Positions 16,156 to 25,600 of a stretch of DNA of 43,489 nucleotides are shown piece by piece (position 1 is the first letter of the stretch; every line of letters starts with the position of its first letter). The stretch spans positions 1 to 43,489 of the forward strand of contig JAFSHK010000040.1 of the NCBI GenBank assembly GCA_017440375.1, in the 5' to 3' direction. Below the pieces are notes generated by a model. It was given only the letters and a program-made list of their open reading frames with translations, was not told where the DNA came from and did no database searches. This stretch comes from Lachnospiraceae bacterium (lineage in GTDB: Bacteria > Bacillota > Clostridia > Lachnospirales > Lachnospiraceae). Made by a program: the position numbers and the translations under genes.

Positions 16156-17940
16156 ATGAAAATTTCAAAAACAAAATCTAAAAAGGAAAACAGCAGAAAG
16201 CCCGTTAAAAAAGGAACTCTGAAGCCTACAGATATTCTTAACTTGAAAATACTAAGATCAGGTATTGGCAGAAAAATTCTACTCATGACACTCGGTATTC
16301 TAGCTGCTATGTTGGCTATGACCATCATTCTGGCATCCAGAACAGCTTCTTATAATGAGCAGTATGCCACATCCATTGATAACCTGACTAAAATAAACTA
16401 CATTAAAAATAATATTATCACAATATCAGATGACATCAATACCGTTAAGCTGAAAAAGAAAAATCTCGACGACGTTACTGTTGAGGCAATGATTGACCGA
16501 ATGATACGTTACATAAACTCAGTTATGGAAGAAATTCCATCCGGCGGTATTTATGATTCCAATATTGTATTTGCTAATACCATCGGTACAACACTAACTA
16601 ATTATAAGGATTTGTATGACCAGATTTATGCGATGGACAATGGTAATGTTACCAATGATGCCCGTGAATATATCAAGAAGATGGAATGCTATGACCAGCT
16701 CGTTATTGATAAATGTAATGAACTGATTAGCAAGGAAATCAAACGAAGCAGTGACATTCAATCTACTATGCAGCAAGAATTTAAGCAAATGATTCGCGGA
16801 ATTTTGGTTGCGGCAATAATTGTAGCTGTTCTATCCATTATCTTGGCTTTAATGGTAACAGCAAGTATTACTCTTTCTATTGAGAAACTAGCTAAACACG
16901 TAGTGCAGATTGCAGAAGGCGACTTAACCGGTGAAACACCAAAAGTAAAAGGTAAGAATGAGGTTAGTGAACTGACACGCAACTTTACCATTATGAAAGA
17001 AAGTATTACTCAAATCGTTCAGAAAGTTTCTGATGTAACGCTTCGTATTGAAGAAATGGCAGAGGTTACAAGTAATCGTGCAGAAGAAAATGAAAACAGC
17101 ATTTCTGTTACCGCGAATAACATCGGTGAAGTATCCAACCGTATGAACGAACAGAATCGTATTGTAGAAGATTCTATGGGTAAAATTGTACAAATGCAGG
17201 AAATTTCCGACGGAATTACCAGACATGCTGCCTCTATCTCTGATAATGCCAAAGCATCTTATGAAAATACAATAAATAGCAACGATACCATTGATATATA
17301 TTTGAATCAGCTACAACATGTTAATAATACCGTAAATCAGGTTTCTGGTGTTGCTATCAGTCTTGCTGAAAAAACAAAGGAAATGAATGTAATTTTGAAT
17401 TCCATTACCGAAATTGCTTCCCAGACAAATCTGTTATCTCTGAACGCTTCTATCGAGGCCGCCAGAGCAGGAGAAAGCGGAAGAGGTTTTGCGGTTGTAG
17501 CGGATGAAATTCGTAAACTTGCTGATGATACAAGAGATTCGGCAGCAGAAATCAATCGTATTATTGAAGAAGTGCAGGCTCAGGCCGGCGAAGTTTCTTC
17601 CAAGCTGACAGAAAGCTTACAGGAATTGGATAAAAACAATCATCTCGCTTCTGAAACAAAAGAAAACTTACACACTATTCAGAAAGACACCGGTTCCGTC
17701 AGCCAAAGCATTGATAGTATCTTAGAAGATATTAAAGCTTTATCTGATATTGTTCAAAACTTCGTATCCGATATGGAACAGATTACACAGTCTGCTAATG
17801 AAAATATGGAAAATACCAATCAGATTAACCTTTCCATGTCAAGTCAGTCTGCTAATCTGAAAGAAGTAGCTGATTCAGCAGAAATGCTTACAAAACTCTC
17901 TTCTGAACTAAAAACTACAGTAGAAAGATTCAAAATATAA
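16156..17940 (+). CDS. Methyl-accepting chemotaxis protein (membrane chemoreceptor)
   Basis: A 594-residue receptor. After a basic cytoplasmic N-terminus, TM1 lies at about 41-62 and TM2 at about 214-238. They enclose an extracellular sensor of about 150 residues, mostly helical, like a four-helix-bundle sensor. HAMP follows (about 238-290), then the signalling domain with the conserved hairpin tip [28 protein letters not shown]. It would signal to CheA/CheW. The start is ATG 16156, eight bases after GGGGGG; an in-frame GTG at 16150 is too close to that site. The gene is followed after only 12 bases by a GH51 gene, so the ligand may be arabinose or an arabino-oligosaccharide; that is inference. 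Confidence 0.93.
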   Translation: MKISKTKSKKENSRKPVKKGTLKPTDILNLKILRSGIGRKILLMTLGILAAMLAMTIILASRTASYNEQYATSIDNLTKINYIKNNIITISDDINTVKLKKKNLDDVTVEAMIDRMIRYINSVMEEIPSGGIYDSNIVFANTIGTTLTNYKDLYDQIYAMDNGNVTNDAREYIKKMECYDQLVIDKCNELISKEIKRSSDIQSTMQQEFKQMIRGILVAAIIVAVLSIILALMVTASITLSIEKLAKHVVQIAEGDLTGETPKVKGKNEVSELTRNFTIMKESITQIVQKVSDVTLRIEEMAEVTSNRAEENENSISVTANNIGEVSNRMNEQNRIVEDSMGKIVQMQEISDGITRHAASISDNAKASYENTINSNDTIDIYLNQLQHVNNTVNQVSGVAISLAEKTKEMNVILNSITEIASQTNLLSLNASIEAARAGESGRGFAVVADEIRKLADDTRDSAAEINRIIEEVQAQAGEVSSKLTESLQELDKNNHLASETKENLHTIQKDTGSVSQSIDSILEDIKALSDIVQNFVSDMEQITQSANENMENTNQINLSMSSQSANLKEVADSAEMLTKLSSELKTTVERFKI

Positions 17941-19461
<1,521 letters not shown>

Positions 19462-19496
19462 AAGTATAAAAAGACTGTTTATGTAACTAAGAATAA

Positions 19497-19534
19497 TTTA
19501 AAAAGAAGAAGCTGCTGATTACTCAGTAGCTTCT
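19497..19534 (-). terminator. Terminator overlapping the end of the regulator gene
   Basis: Arms 19507-19518 and 19523-19534 form a 12-bp stem with one G-T pair and a TTAC loop; the regulator stop codon lies in the stem-loop. On the minus strand the stem is followed by TCTTTTT. On the plus strand it is followed by a pyrimidine-rich tract, so it may also stop the GH51 transcript. Confidence 0.75.
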
Positions 19535-20457
19535 TTCTCTTCTATTAATGGACTATAATTGATTCTTACGGAAATATCCTGATTATAATTTCCAAAATTC
19601 TTTCCGAAAAGTGTCAAACCGCCAATATGTTCAGCCTGCTCCTCTACTTCCAATTTCAACTTAATTGTACTACGATAATCCAAATCAAAATCTCTAATCG
19701 AAACATCAGATACCTGAAGTCCATCTATAAAGGTTCCCTTTTTGTTGATAACAACAATTTTCAAGAGTCCATACTGATTCCAATTAAGCTGCCACCAATC
19801 CGGAGTAAAAATACCTCGTACATTACCAAAATCTCCGGGGCTGGTCCACACTGCAATTTTCTTATCATTTAACACAAAAGAAATATCAGACGGCCACACA
19901 TCATTACTTCCCGGTGCTTCTGAACTGATTTCCATAGAAAATGTAATCTGATCTATCTTCTGACCGCAAGGAATAAAATTCGGAATCACATATTCCACAT
20001 ACCCACGTGTAAACCAGAGAATATCCGCATTATATCTATCCGGATGTGCAAAATATCGAGTATCATCTACTTCTCCGATGATTGCATTACTGGATGCCAA
20101 ACCACAGGTCGGATAAATCTGATAATCTGAAAAATGACCAATTTTCAAATCTGTCAGATAAACGTTCTTGCTGTCTTCCTGCTCTTCCAAATCAATCAAT
20201 ATCTTATCCAAATAAACAGAACACTTCTTCTGATTGCCATGTCCTGCCGATTCATTGGATATTGTAATCAAACCACAATCTTCTAATTTTTTAATATGAC
20301 TTGTTAAGGCACCATTTGTAATATTTAACCTTCCAGCAAGTTCATTCATATTCATGCCATGGTTTTCCAAAAGTATTTTAATTATTTCAATACGAACTTC
20401 TGAACCCAAGGCTTTAAAAATATCAAGCCCCTCATCCAATGATTTAATGTGCAACAT
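19519..20457 (-). CDS. ArsR-type HTH regulator with C-terminal beta-rich domain
   Basis: A 312-residue cytoplasmic protein. Residues 8-85 form an ArsR/winged-helix DNA-binding domain (ALGSEVRIEIIKILL, then recognition helix NITNGALTSHIKKLEDCGLI and a wing). Residues about 95-305 are beta-rich and aromatic, with segments such as SDISFVLNDKKIAVWTSPGD that resemble a jelly-roll or CBM-like fold. I infer an intracellular sugar sensor. It is convergent with the GH51 gene. Its own promoter carries phased repeats (20472-20547) that also occur upstream of the transporter promoter, suggesting autoregulation plus control of uptake. GGAGAG precedes the ATG. I do not know a named family for the C-terminal domain. 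Confidence 0.8.
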   Translation of the reverse strand: MLHIKSLDEGLDIFKALGSEVRIEIIKILLENHGMNMNELAGRLNITNGALTSHIKKLEDCGLITISNESAGHGNQKKCSVYLDKILIDLEEQEDSKNVYLTDLKIGHFSDYQIYPTCGLASSNAIIGEVDDTRYFAHPDRYNADILWFTRGYVEYVIPNFIPCGQKIDQITFSMEISSEAPGSNDVWPSDISFVLNDKKIAVWTSPGDFGNVRGIFTPDWWQLNWNQYGLLKIVVINKKGTFIDGLQVSDVSIRDFDLDYRSTIKLKLEVEEQAEHIGGLTLFGKNFGNYNQDISVRINYSPLIEEKEATE

Positions 20458-20471
20458 ACAATCTCTCCAAT

Positions 20472-20547
20472 GTTTAGCTTTTTATTTAATAATAGCATAT
20501 TTCCAATAATGTTTTAGCTTTATTTAAAATATTATAGCTTTATTATA
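20472..20547 (+). promoter_or_regulatory. Phased repeats at the regulator promoter, candidate autoregulatory operator
   Basis: GTTTAGCTTTTTATTT (20472-20487), TTTTAGCTTTATTTAA (20512-20527) and TTATAGCTTTATTATA (20532-20547) start 40 and 20 bp apart. A degenerate TAGC at 20493-20496 nearly fills the gap. The last copy overlaps the -10 box, the others lie downstream of it, so bound protein would block its own transcription. The same repeat, with A in place of C, occurs at 11418-11453. Confidence 0.55.
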
Positions 20548-20569
20548 ACATTTTTAAGAAAATAGTCAA
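20542..20569 (-). promoter_or_regulatory. Promoter of the ArsR-type regulator gene
   Basis: Minus strand TTGACT (20564-20569) and perfect TATAAT (20542-20547), 16-base spacer, 84 bases upstream of the start codon. It starts 19 bases beyond the stop of the FHA gene, so read-through from the pilus operon into the regulator is possible; no terminator was seen between them. Confidence 0.75.
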
Positions 20570-20588
20570 CATTTACCATCGAGGTTTT

Positions 20589-22022
20589 CTATCGATAACA
20601 ATAATTCAATTTTCCAAAACGAATCTCATCACCCGGTTCAATTTCCACAGTTTCACTTGGTTCCATGCGCAAACCATTTTTATATGTTCCATTCGTTGAA
20701 TTCATATCCGTCAACAAAATTTTATCTTCTTGTTTCTCAAATCGAGCATGAAGCCTGCTAATGGAATCATCCGCAATTGCACAATCCACACATCCTGCCA
20801 TTTTCCCTATTGTAAAAGGAAATTTAGTCAATTCAATATGCTTTTTATTTTTCTTGTCCAAAGCATATAGCTTATACTCCTCTGTCCTATATTTTAAATC
20901 AATAAAAACAGTTTCTCCAAAGTTTTTTTCGTAGTTGTCTTCATAATCACTTGCATCTGTCCTTTTATTTGTTCCTTGTTTCCTACAATTGCCTGCAATA
21001 GCCAAATCCATGTCTCTATCTATAACGCCATCTAAAGAAACCGGATGCATATCACGAAATTCATCCTCAATTTCCCGCTGTAAAAATTCATCTTCTTTCT
21101 CCTGCTTTCTATTTCTCTTGCCGGATAATATACTTTGCACCAACGAAAAAACAAAACATAAAAAAGTAACTACTGCACAACATATAATCATTGTCATTTC
21201 CTGTTGTGTTAATTGATATTCCCAATATATCCAACCTTCTCCAACTAATCCGCACAGTGACAATATTGCAAAAATTCCATAAAAGAAACCGTTTTTTTCA
21301 TGATTCCCCTTTTTCTCTTTTCCTTTTCGGGAATCCTGTATCTCTTCAAATATTTCCTCAACAAATTCTTCTTTATCTGCCTCTTTGCAATCCTGCAAAA
21401 ACAAATACTCATCTTCTATTGTTGCTTTCCCAATCGTTTTCTCTGCACGATAATCTCCTTCCTCCATATCTTCAAAAAAAGAAACCGCATTGCTCAGAGA
21501 AAAGAATTGTTCCTCTGATAATTCGTAAATTTGATAAATACTCTCTACCAGCTTTTGATTATCTGTATCAATGTGATTTAACAGAAAATCCATCAACGGT
21601 TCATATAAATTCTTACACGCATTAGATTCCATCTCATCTCTTGCCGCTCTCGGATAATATAATCCATAGTATTGTTTCAAGCCAATATCATAATAGATAT
21701 ATTCAGGCTGTATTAACAAACCGGATTCTTCCATAAAATACTTTGTTAGATTTCCATAAATGAAATCCATTTGTTCCAAGAAATCTTTCACCTGCAAATA
21801 GGACATTTTCTTTCCTTGGTAAAGGTTTTCAAGCGTAATCTTAGAACTGATATCATAGTAATAATAAGCGGCACCATTGATATTTCTAACCGAACACTTC
21901 AAAATTCGATCTATTTTATTGGATGCCAGCATTTTTTGCTGATAACCGCCTTCTGATTCTGTTTCCTCACACTTTAAAATCAAGTAATTATACTTATAGT
22001 CTTTGAAATATTTTACTTCCAC
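20589..22022 (-). CDS. DUF6382 / FHA domain membrane protein of the Tad pilus operon
   Basis: A 477-residue protein. The first 200 residues resemble DUF6382, common beside Tad pilus genes in Lachnospiraceae. Two hydrophobic segments lie at about 245-300 (starting NGFFYGIFAILSLCGLVG). The last 85 residues form an FHA domain with IGKMAGCVDCAI, SISRLHARFE and DMNSTNGTYKNG, which should bind phosphothreonine. Both termini would then be cytoplasmic. It is the last gene of the pilus operon, 14 bases after the TadE-like gene, and may link pilus assembly to Ser/Thr kinase signalling; this link is inferred. No kinase gene lies in the window. Confidence 0.85.
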   Translation of the reverse strand: MEVKYFKDYKYNYLILKCEETESEGGYQQKMLASNKIDRILKCSVRNINGAAYYYYDISSKITLENLYQGKKMSYLQVKDFLEQMDFIYGNLTKYFMEESGLLIQPEYIYYDIGLKQYYGLYYPRAARDEMESNACKNLYEPLMDFLLNHIDTDNQKLVESIYQIYELSEEQFFSLSNAVSFFEDMEEGDYRAEKTIGKATIEDEYLFLQDCKEADKEEFVEEIFEEIQDSRKGKEKKGNHEKNGFFYGIFAILSLCGLVGEGWIYWEYQLTQQEMTMIICCAVVTFLCFVFSLVQSILSGKRNRKQEKEDEFLQREIEDEFRDMHPVSLDGVIDRDMDLAIAGNCRKQGTNKRTDASDYEDNYEKNFGETVFIDLKYRTEEYKLYALDKKNKKHIELTKFPFTIGKMAGCVDCAIADDSISRLHARFEKQEDKILLTDMNSTNGTYKNGLRMEPSETVEIEPGDEIRFGKLNYCYR

Positions 22023-22036
22023 TGATTCTTACCTCT

Positions 22037-22516
22037 TTATTCCTGCAATTTCCCTATCACATTACCCGCCATACGGCATGCGCGAATCATCTTGGTAGGA
22101 TTGATTATCTGCGCTTTTGCCTCTGTTTGCATACTCCATTCTTTTCTGTCTGCTAATGTCAGAAAATGATAAAACGGCACTTTTACATCGCACTTTGCAT
22201 ACACCTGTACTTCTGTTCTCGATTGTTCTACCCTTGCATCCACGTTTCCAACCCCGAAATATTTCTTTCCAAACTGTTCTTCCATATGAGAATTGATATA
22301 ATCAGAAGGGCTTACTTCCTTCTGTATGCTGCCACGGAAACAGATTGCATACGCATCTTGAAACAGCACGCATCTGTCATAAAGATAGAAACTCAGATAA
22401 ATCAGAAATATCATTAGAAAAATTACCCATGTCACCAGAAAACTTGTTTCCAAAGTCATGTAAGCCGATACTTTTTTATGCAACAAGCTTCTCTTCGACT
22501 TTATAACATTCTTCAC
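22037..22516 (-). CDS. TadE-like minor pseudopilin
   Basis: A 159-residue protein with one N-terminal membrane helix (about 20-42, SFLVTWVIFLMIFLIYLSFY) preceded by a basic stretch and TLE, the layout of TadE-like pseudopilins. The open frame continues 42 codons upstream into the peptidase gene, but the likely start is GTG 22516, which overlaps the peptidase stop as GTGTGA, with a GGGGG stretch upstream. It probably caps or primes the Flp pilus. Assignment rests on layout and context more than on strong sequence signatures. Confidence 0.65.
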   Translation of the reverse strand: MKNVIKSKRSLLHKKVSAYMTLETSFLVTWVIFLMIFLIYLSFYLYDRCVLFQDAYAICFRGSIQKEVSPSDYINSHMEEQFGKKYFGVGNVDARVEQSRTEVQVYAKCDVKVPFYHFLTLADRKEWSMQTEAKAQIINPTKMIRACRMAGNVIGKLQE

Positions 22517-22953
22517 ACCCAAAATCCAACCCCCATTCCTACTGCCAAAAACGGCACAAAAGGTATTTTGCTGTTTTTCCCTACTTTTCTTATACACAAT
22601 AAAACGAGCGCACTGACAGAAAGCAATACTAGACTGATACACAAAATAAGTGCACAGCGATTAAAGCCTGTAAATAAACCAATTACAACCAATAGCAAAC
22701 CATCGCCATAACCCACTTTCTGTCCGGTAACAAACCCTACCAGCAAGAAAAAACATCCAGGTAAAACTGCCAGCCCTATTTCTACAAACGAAAGATACCC
22801 ACCTGCTATCTGCCATAAATTAATTGCCACCCCCATGAAACCCCCAAGAATAATTCCAACAAACGGAATTTCTTTTTTCTTTACATCATAGATAGCGCAT
22901 ATACATACGATAATAAACGCAATCCCTATTATAATATTTCTCTCTATTGGCAT
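22513..22953 (-). CDS. Small A24-family prepilin peptidase (TadV-like), second copy
   Basis: A 146-residue polytopic membrane aspartic protease. The two catalytic aspartates are D23 in YDVKKKEIP and D84 in VGYGDG. It would remove the short leader from Flp-type prepilins. It lacks the N-methyltransferase domain of PilD, as usual for Tad systems. ATG 22953 is preferred over the GTG at 22962; GGAAGG lies about 9 bases before it, and the gene overlaps the upstream TadE-like gene by ten bases. A different A24 peptidase begins the same operon (30020-30604), so the system carries two. Confidence 0.88.
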   Translation of the reverse strand: MPIERNIIIGIAFIIVCICAIYDVKKKEIPFVGIILGGFMGVAINLWQIAGGYLSFVEIGLAVLPGCFFLLVGFVTGQKVGYGDGLLLVVIGLFTGFNRCALILCISLVLLSVSALVLLCIRKVGKNSKIPFVPFLAVGMGVGFWV

Positions 22954-23855
22954 TTTGTACACCTTCCTCTTCCTTCTGCTTCCGACAACGGGATTGTATA
23001 TATAGTCCTCTTTAACCTACTGCAAGTAACAGAACAATGATAACTGCTGCCATATTCCGTAATAAAAATCTGCCCTTGCGGTTCTTTGCTTCCGCATGTC
23101 TCACACGAATAATATTTCGCACCTGACAAATTTCTTCTATCTGCTATTTCTCCTGCCGGTATGCTTTGCACAGAGGGATTTAGGTATGTACAATTTCGAT
23201 TCGTATGGTAAACAGTGCCTGTGTGTGTCACATATACCATCGGATCTTCGCTTGTGATATCACTTATCCCATCCTCTACGTTATATCCTGTCCATGCTTT
23301 CCCATAATAGCATTGCTTCATACCAAACCTATCAAATCCCATAATTTCAAAAAGAGGCTCTATCTCATAAGATAAGCAAATCTCTATTACATCATTTTGT
23401 CCCATAATGGAAGTTCCCACAAAAGAGATACCTGCTGCGCCGTTTCGAATACCAGAATGTTCCAAATATTCTTTGCCTGCATAGGATAAAATCTGGCTTC
23501 TGGCATACCCTTCTGTCAATGCCATCGAAGCAATTTCATCCGGTATTGCCTCTCCAAGCGTTTCTTCATACACATATCCCGCAAACGCCATCCTGTTCCC
23601 CGTCTGGTGTAACGCTGCTCCCAGCCTACTTTGTGTCTCTATCATGGTAATTGCCGACATAACATGAATTATAAAAAAGAAGAACAATGGCAAAGCAAAT
23701 GCCGCTTCTACCGTTATGGATGCCTTAAACGTACACAAGGTAAAAGAGGACGCCCTCTTTAGCGGCCCATGTTTGTGAAGATTTTCAAGATATGTCCGGA
23801 GAGAATTTGCTGTCGATTTTCGTTTATTTGCTGTATGTAACCGTAAAAAGGGCAT
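22944..23855 (-). CDS. TadE-like pseudopilin with duplicated Cys/His motif
   Basis: A 303-residue protein. After a 44-residue basic N-terminus the segment ASITVEAAFALPLFFFFII is a TadE-type start with a single helix (about 48-72). The middle part (75-200) would be extracytoplasmic. The C-terminus holds two copies of a potential metal site: YH-x4-C...CxxC with H217, C222, C251, C254, and again H273, C278, C299, C302. Each begins with a V/I-T-x-x-G-x-x-YH strand. It is an unusual addition to a pseudopilin. A GGGGGG Shine-Dalgarno stands 10 bases before the ATG. It lies 48 bases after the DUF5702 gene. Confidence 0.75.
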   Translation of the reverse strand: MPFLRLHTANKRKSTANSLRTYLENLHKHGPLKRASSFTLCTFKASITVEAAFALPLFFFFIIHVMSAITMIETQSRLGAALHQTGNRMAFAGYVYEETLGEAIPDEIASMALTEGYARSQILSYAGKEYLEHSGIRNGAAGISFVGTSIMGQNDVIEICLSYEIEPLFEIMGFDRFGMKQCYYGKAWTGYNVEDGISDITSEDPMVYVTHTGTVYHTNRNCTYLNPSVQSIPAGEIADRRNLSGAKYYSCETCGSKEPQGQIFITEYGSSYHCSVTCSRLKRTIYTIPLSEAEGRGRCTKCQ

Positions 23856-23903
23856 CCTCTTTTACCCCCCTTTCTGCTTAGTACTTTTTGTCTGATACTT
23901 TGT

Positions 23904-25346
23904 CTAATAAAATCCATAAAGTCTTTCTATCTCATATTCATAACCAAAACCACTAACAACTGTTATATGGGCTTTGTAAGTATCAAAGCAACCATCCAAC
24001 CGGAAATTCCCGTTGCCCGGCGTTTTACGAATATCCATTTCCATAATATCCATTGCCCGAAATGTCCTGTCGTAATCATTTGTCAGAAATAACATGATTT
24101 CCAAATATTCTTTATAACTCAATCCCCTTCCGGTATCTCCCGAATCCGAAAGACTTCCTTTTACATTTTTAATACTGTTTATTCCGGTTTTCCAATCTGC
24201 TGCCGTCTTAAAAATTGGCACTCTGCCTCCTTGCAAAAGTATCTTCACATCCTGTAGGCTTTCCACATATGCCCATGCAAATAATATGGTATATTTTACA
24301 GGCTCAGCCAGTTCCGGACACAACATAACCGCAGTTAACGCAAGCGCCATTGCCTCTGCTTCTGCCATTTTCGTGCTATCAGACAAAATATAAAGTACAT
24401 TTGCCACCTCTCGCCAACGAAGCAGTCTTTTGGCTACTTGCTCCAAATTCTGCCAGTCCGTAGCTTTTCCGGCAATCAGATATTCTATCTGATATTGCAA
24501 CACAGATGCTTCTTTCTCTTCCCCATAATAACCACATTTTTCAAATAAATAGGCCAGAAACAAAATATCATTTGGTTCTCCGGAGACCCTTACAGCTTCT
24601 TCACACATTCCGGTTCCCTGCATACAAGAACGTCTTGAAATATACTCATCTAACGGCACTTTGACCGTAGAAATCGAATCAATATCATCCACTACTAAAT
24701 TTAATACTCCGATACTTCGTGTACTATTAGCGATATCTGCAGGATTGTTTAAAGGAACTTCTTCATAAACACCTTCCTCTACTTCCTGTTTCGGTAATTC
24801 AATTTCTGCTATTCTTGCCTCATATGTTGCCCTTTCTCCGGCAACATCTTTTGTATCTAGTTGATAATTGTTCATTTCCATAATGTTTCCGGTAATTTTC
24901 TCTAATAGTCCACCTATCGGATAATCCGCCATATAGTCCGTAACCTGCCTTTTTAACACAGCTCCCTCTTCATCCGAAGCAATCGAATATTTTGTAATTG
25001 CCGCACTATTTATCCACATATCCAGAAAATCTCTGGTCTGCCAGAAGCCAATTCCTGTATCAATATTACTTTGCAAATTTTTCTGCAAATAATTTTTCAG
25101 ATGTCCTTCTGCATTTGCAATGGACGGCGTTCCTTGCCCATAAGAAGTATCCACAAACAATAAATCATATTGCTCCAACAATTCTCTGTGATACTCTGCC
25201 AAAACCGAATTCATTCCTATGTCTGTCACATATTCAAACTTCATTCGGATGGCACTGATTCGTGCCCCTTCTATTACTGTGAATACAAGGGACAGAATCA
25301 ATGTTAAGGACAATGACAAAAAAACCGTTATGTATCCCCTTTTCAT
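23904..25346 (-). CDS. DUF5702 / TadG-like pilus-associated protein
   Basis: A 480-residue protein with an N-terminal membrane helix (about 5-27, ITVFLSLSLTLILSLVFTVIEGAR) and a long extracytoplasmic region. The start KRGYITVFLSLSLT and the segment LLEQYDLLFVDTSYG are typical of DUF5702 proteins encoded in Firmicutes Tad clusters, which occupy the place of TadG. Its ATG overlaps the Flp pilin stop codon by four bases (ATGA), so it is translationally coupled to the major pilin. The molecular role is unknown; a minor pilin or tip component is the usual guess. Confidence 0.75.
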   Translation of the reverse strand: MKRGYITVFLSLSLTLILSLVFTVIEGARISAIRMKFEYVTDIGMNSVLAEYHRELLEQYDLLFVDTSYGQGTPSIANAEGHLKNYLQKNLQSNIDTGIGFWQTRDFLDMWINSAAITKYSIASDEEGAVLKRQVTDYMADYPIGGLLEKITGNIMEMNNYQLDTKDVAGERATYEARIAEIELPKQEVEEGVYEEVPLNNPADIANSTRSIGVLNLVVDDIDSISTVKVPLDEYISRRSCMQGTGMCEEAVRVSGEPNDILFLAYLFEKCGYYGEEKEASVLQYQIEYLIAGKATDWQNLEQVAKRLLRWREVANVLYILSDSTKMAEAEAMALALTAVMLCPELAEPVKYTILFAWAYVESLQDVKILLQGGRVPIFKTAADWKTGINSIKNVKGSLSDSGDTGRGLSYKEYLEIMLFLTNDYDRTFRAMDIMEMDIRKTPGNGNFRLDGCFDTYKAHITVVSGFGYEYEIERLYGFY

Positions 25347-25531
25347 GACATAATGGTATTGCTGTCTTTGGTAATCTTCTCAAACACTTTCTCTACCAGC
25401 GCACGTAATTGTGTTTTGAAGATAATAACCAACCCTATCAATACCACAATAATCAAGATAATTTCTACCGTTCCCATTCCTTCTTCTTCCCGTAAAAAAT
25501 CTCTCCAACCCTTTAATCTACCTTTTCTCAT
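25343..25531 (-). CDS. Flp1-type IVb pilin
   Basis: A 62-residue prepilin, probably the main pilus subunit. The charged leader (1-18) ends in EEEG, with likely cleavage between G18 and M19 so that glutamate is residue 5 of the mature protein (MGTVE). A hydrophobic helix IILIIVVLIGLVIIF follows, then a short basic/acidic tail. This is the canonical Flp layout. GGAGAAGG precedes the ATG. A small hairpin (25555-25570) lies upstream and could protect its mRNA. The overlapping DUF5702 gene follows. Confidence 0.9.
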   Translation of the reverse strand: MRKGRLKGWRDFLREEEGMGTVEIILIIVVLIGLVIIFKTQLRALVEKVFEKITKDSNTIMS

Positions 25532-25554
25532 AATACCTTCTCCTCTCCTGAAAT

Positions 25555-25570
25555 CTTCGGAGTACCGAAG
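25555..25570. repeat. Small hairpin between tadC and the pilin gene
   Basis: CTTCGG (25555-25560) and CCGAAG (25565-25570) form a perfect 6-bp stem around a 4-base loop inside the 69-base tadC-flp gap. There is no T-run, so RNA processing or 5' protection of the pilin message is more likely than termination. Confidence 0.4.
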
Positions 25571-25600
25571 CGCTTCCCGATAATTTCTCCAATCTTTCCA

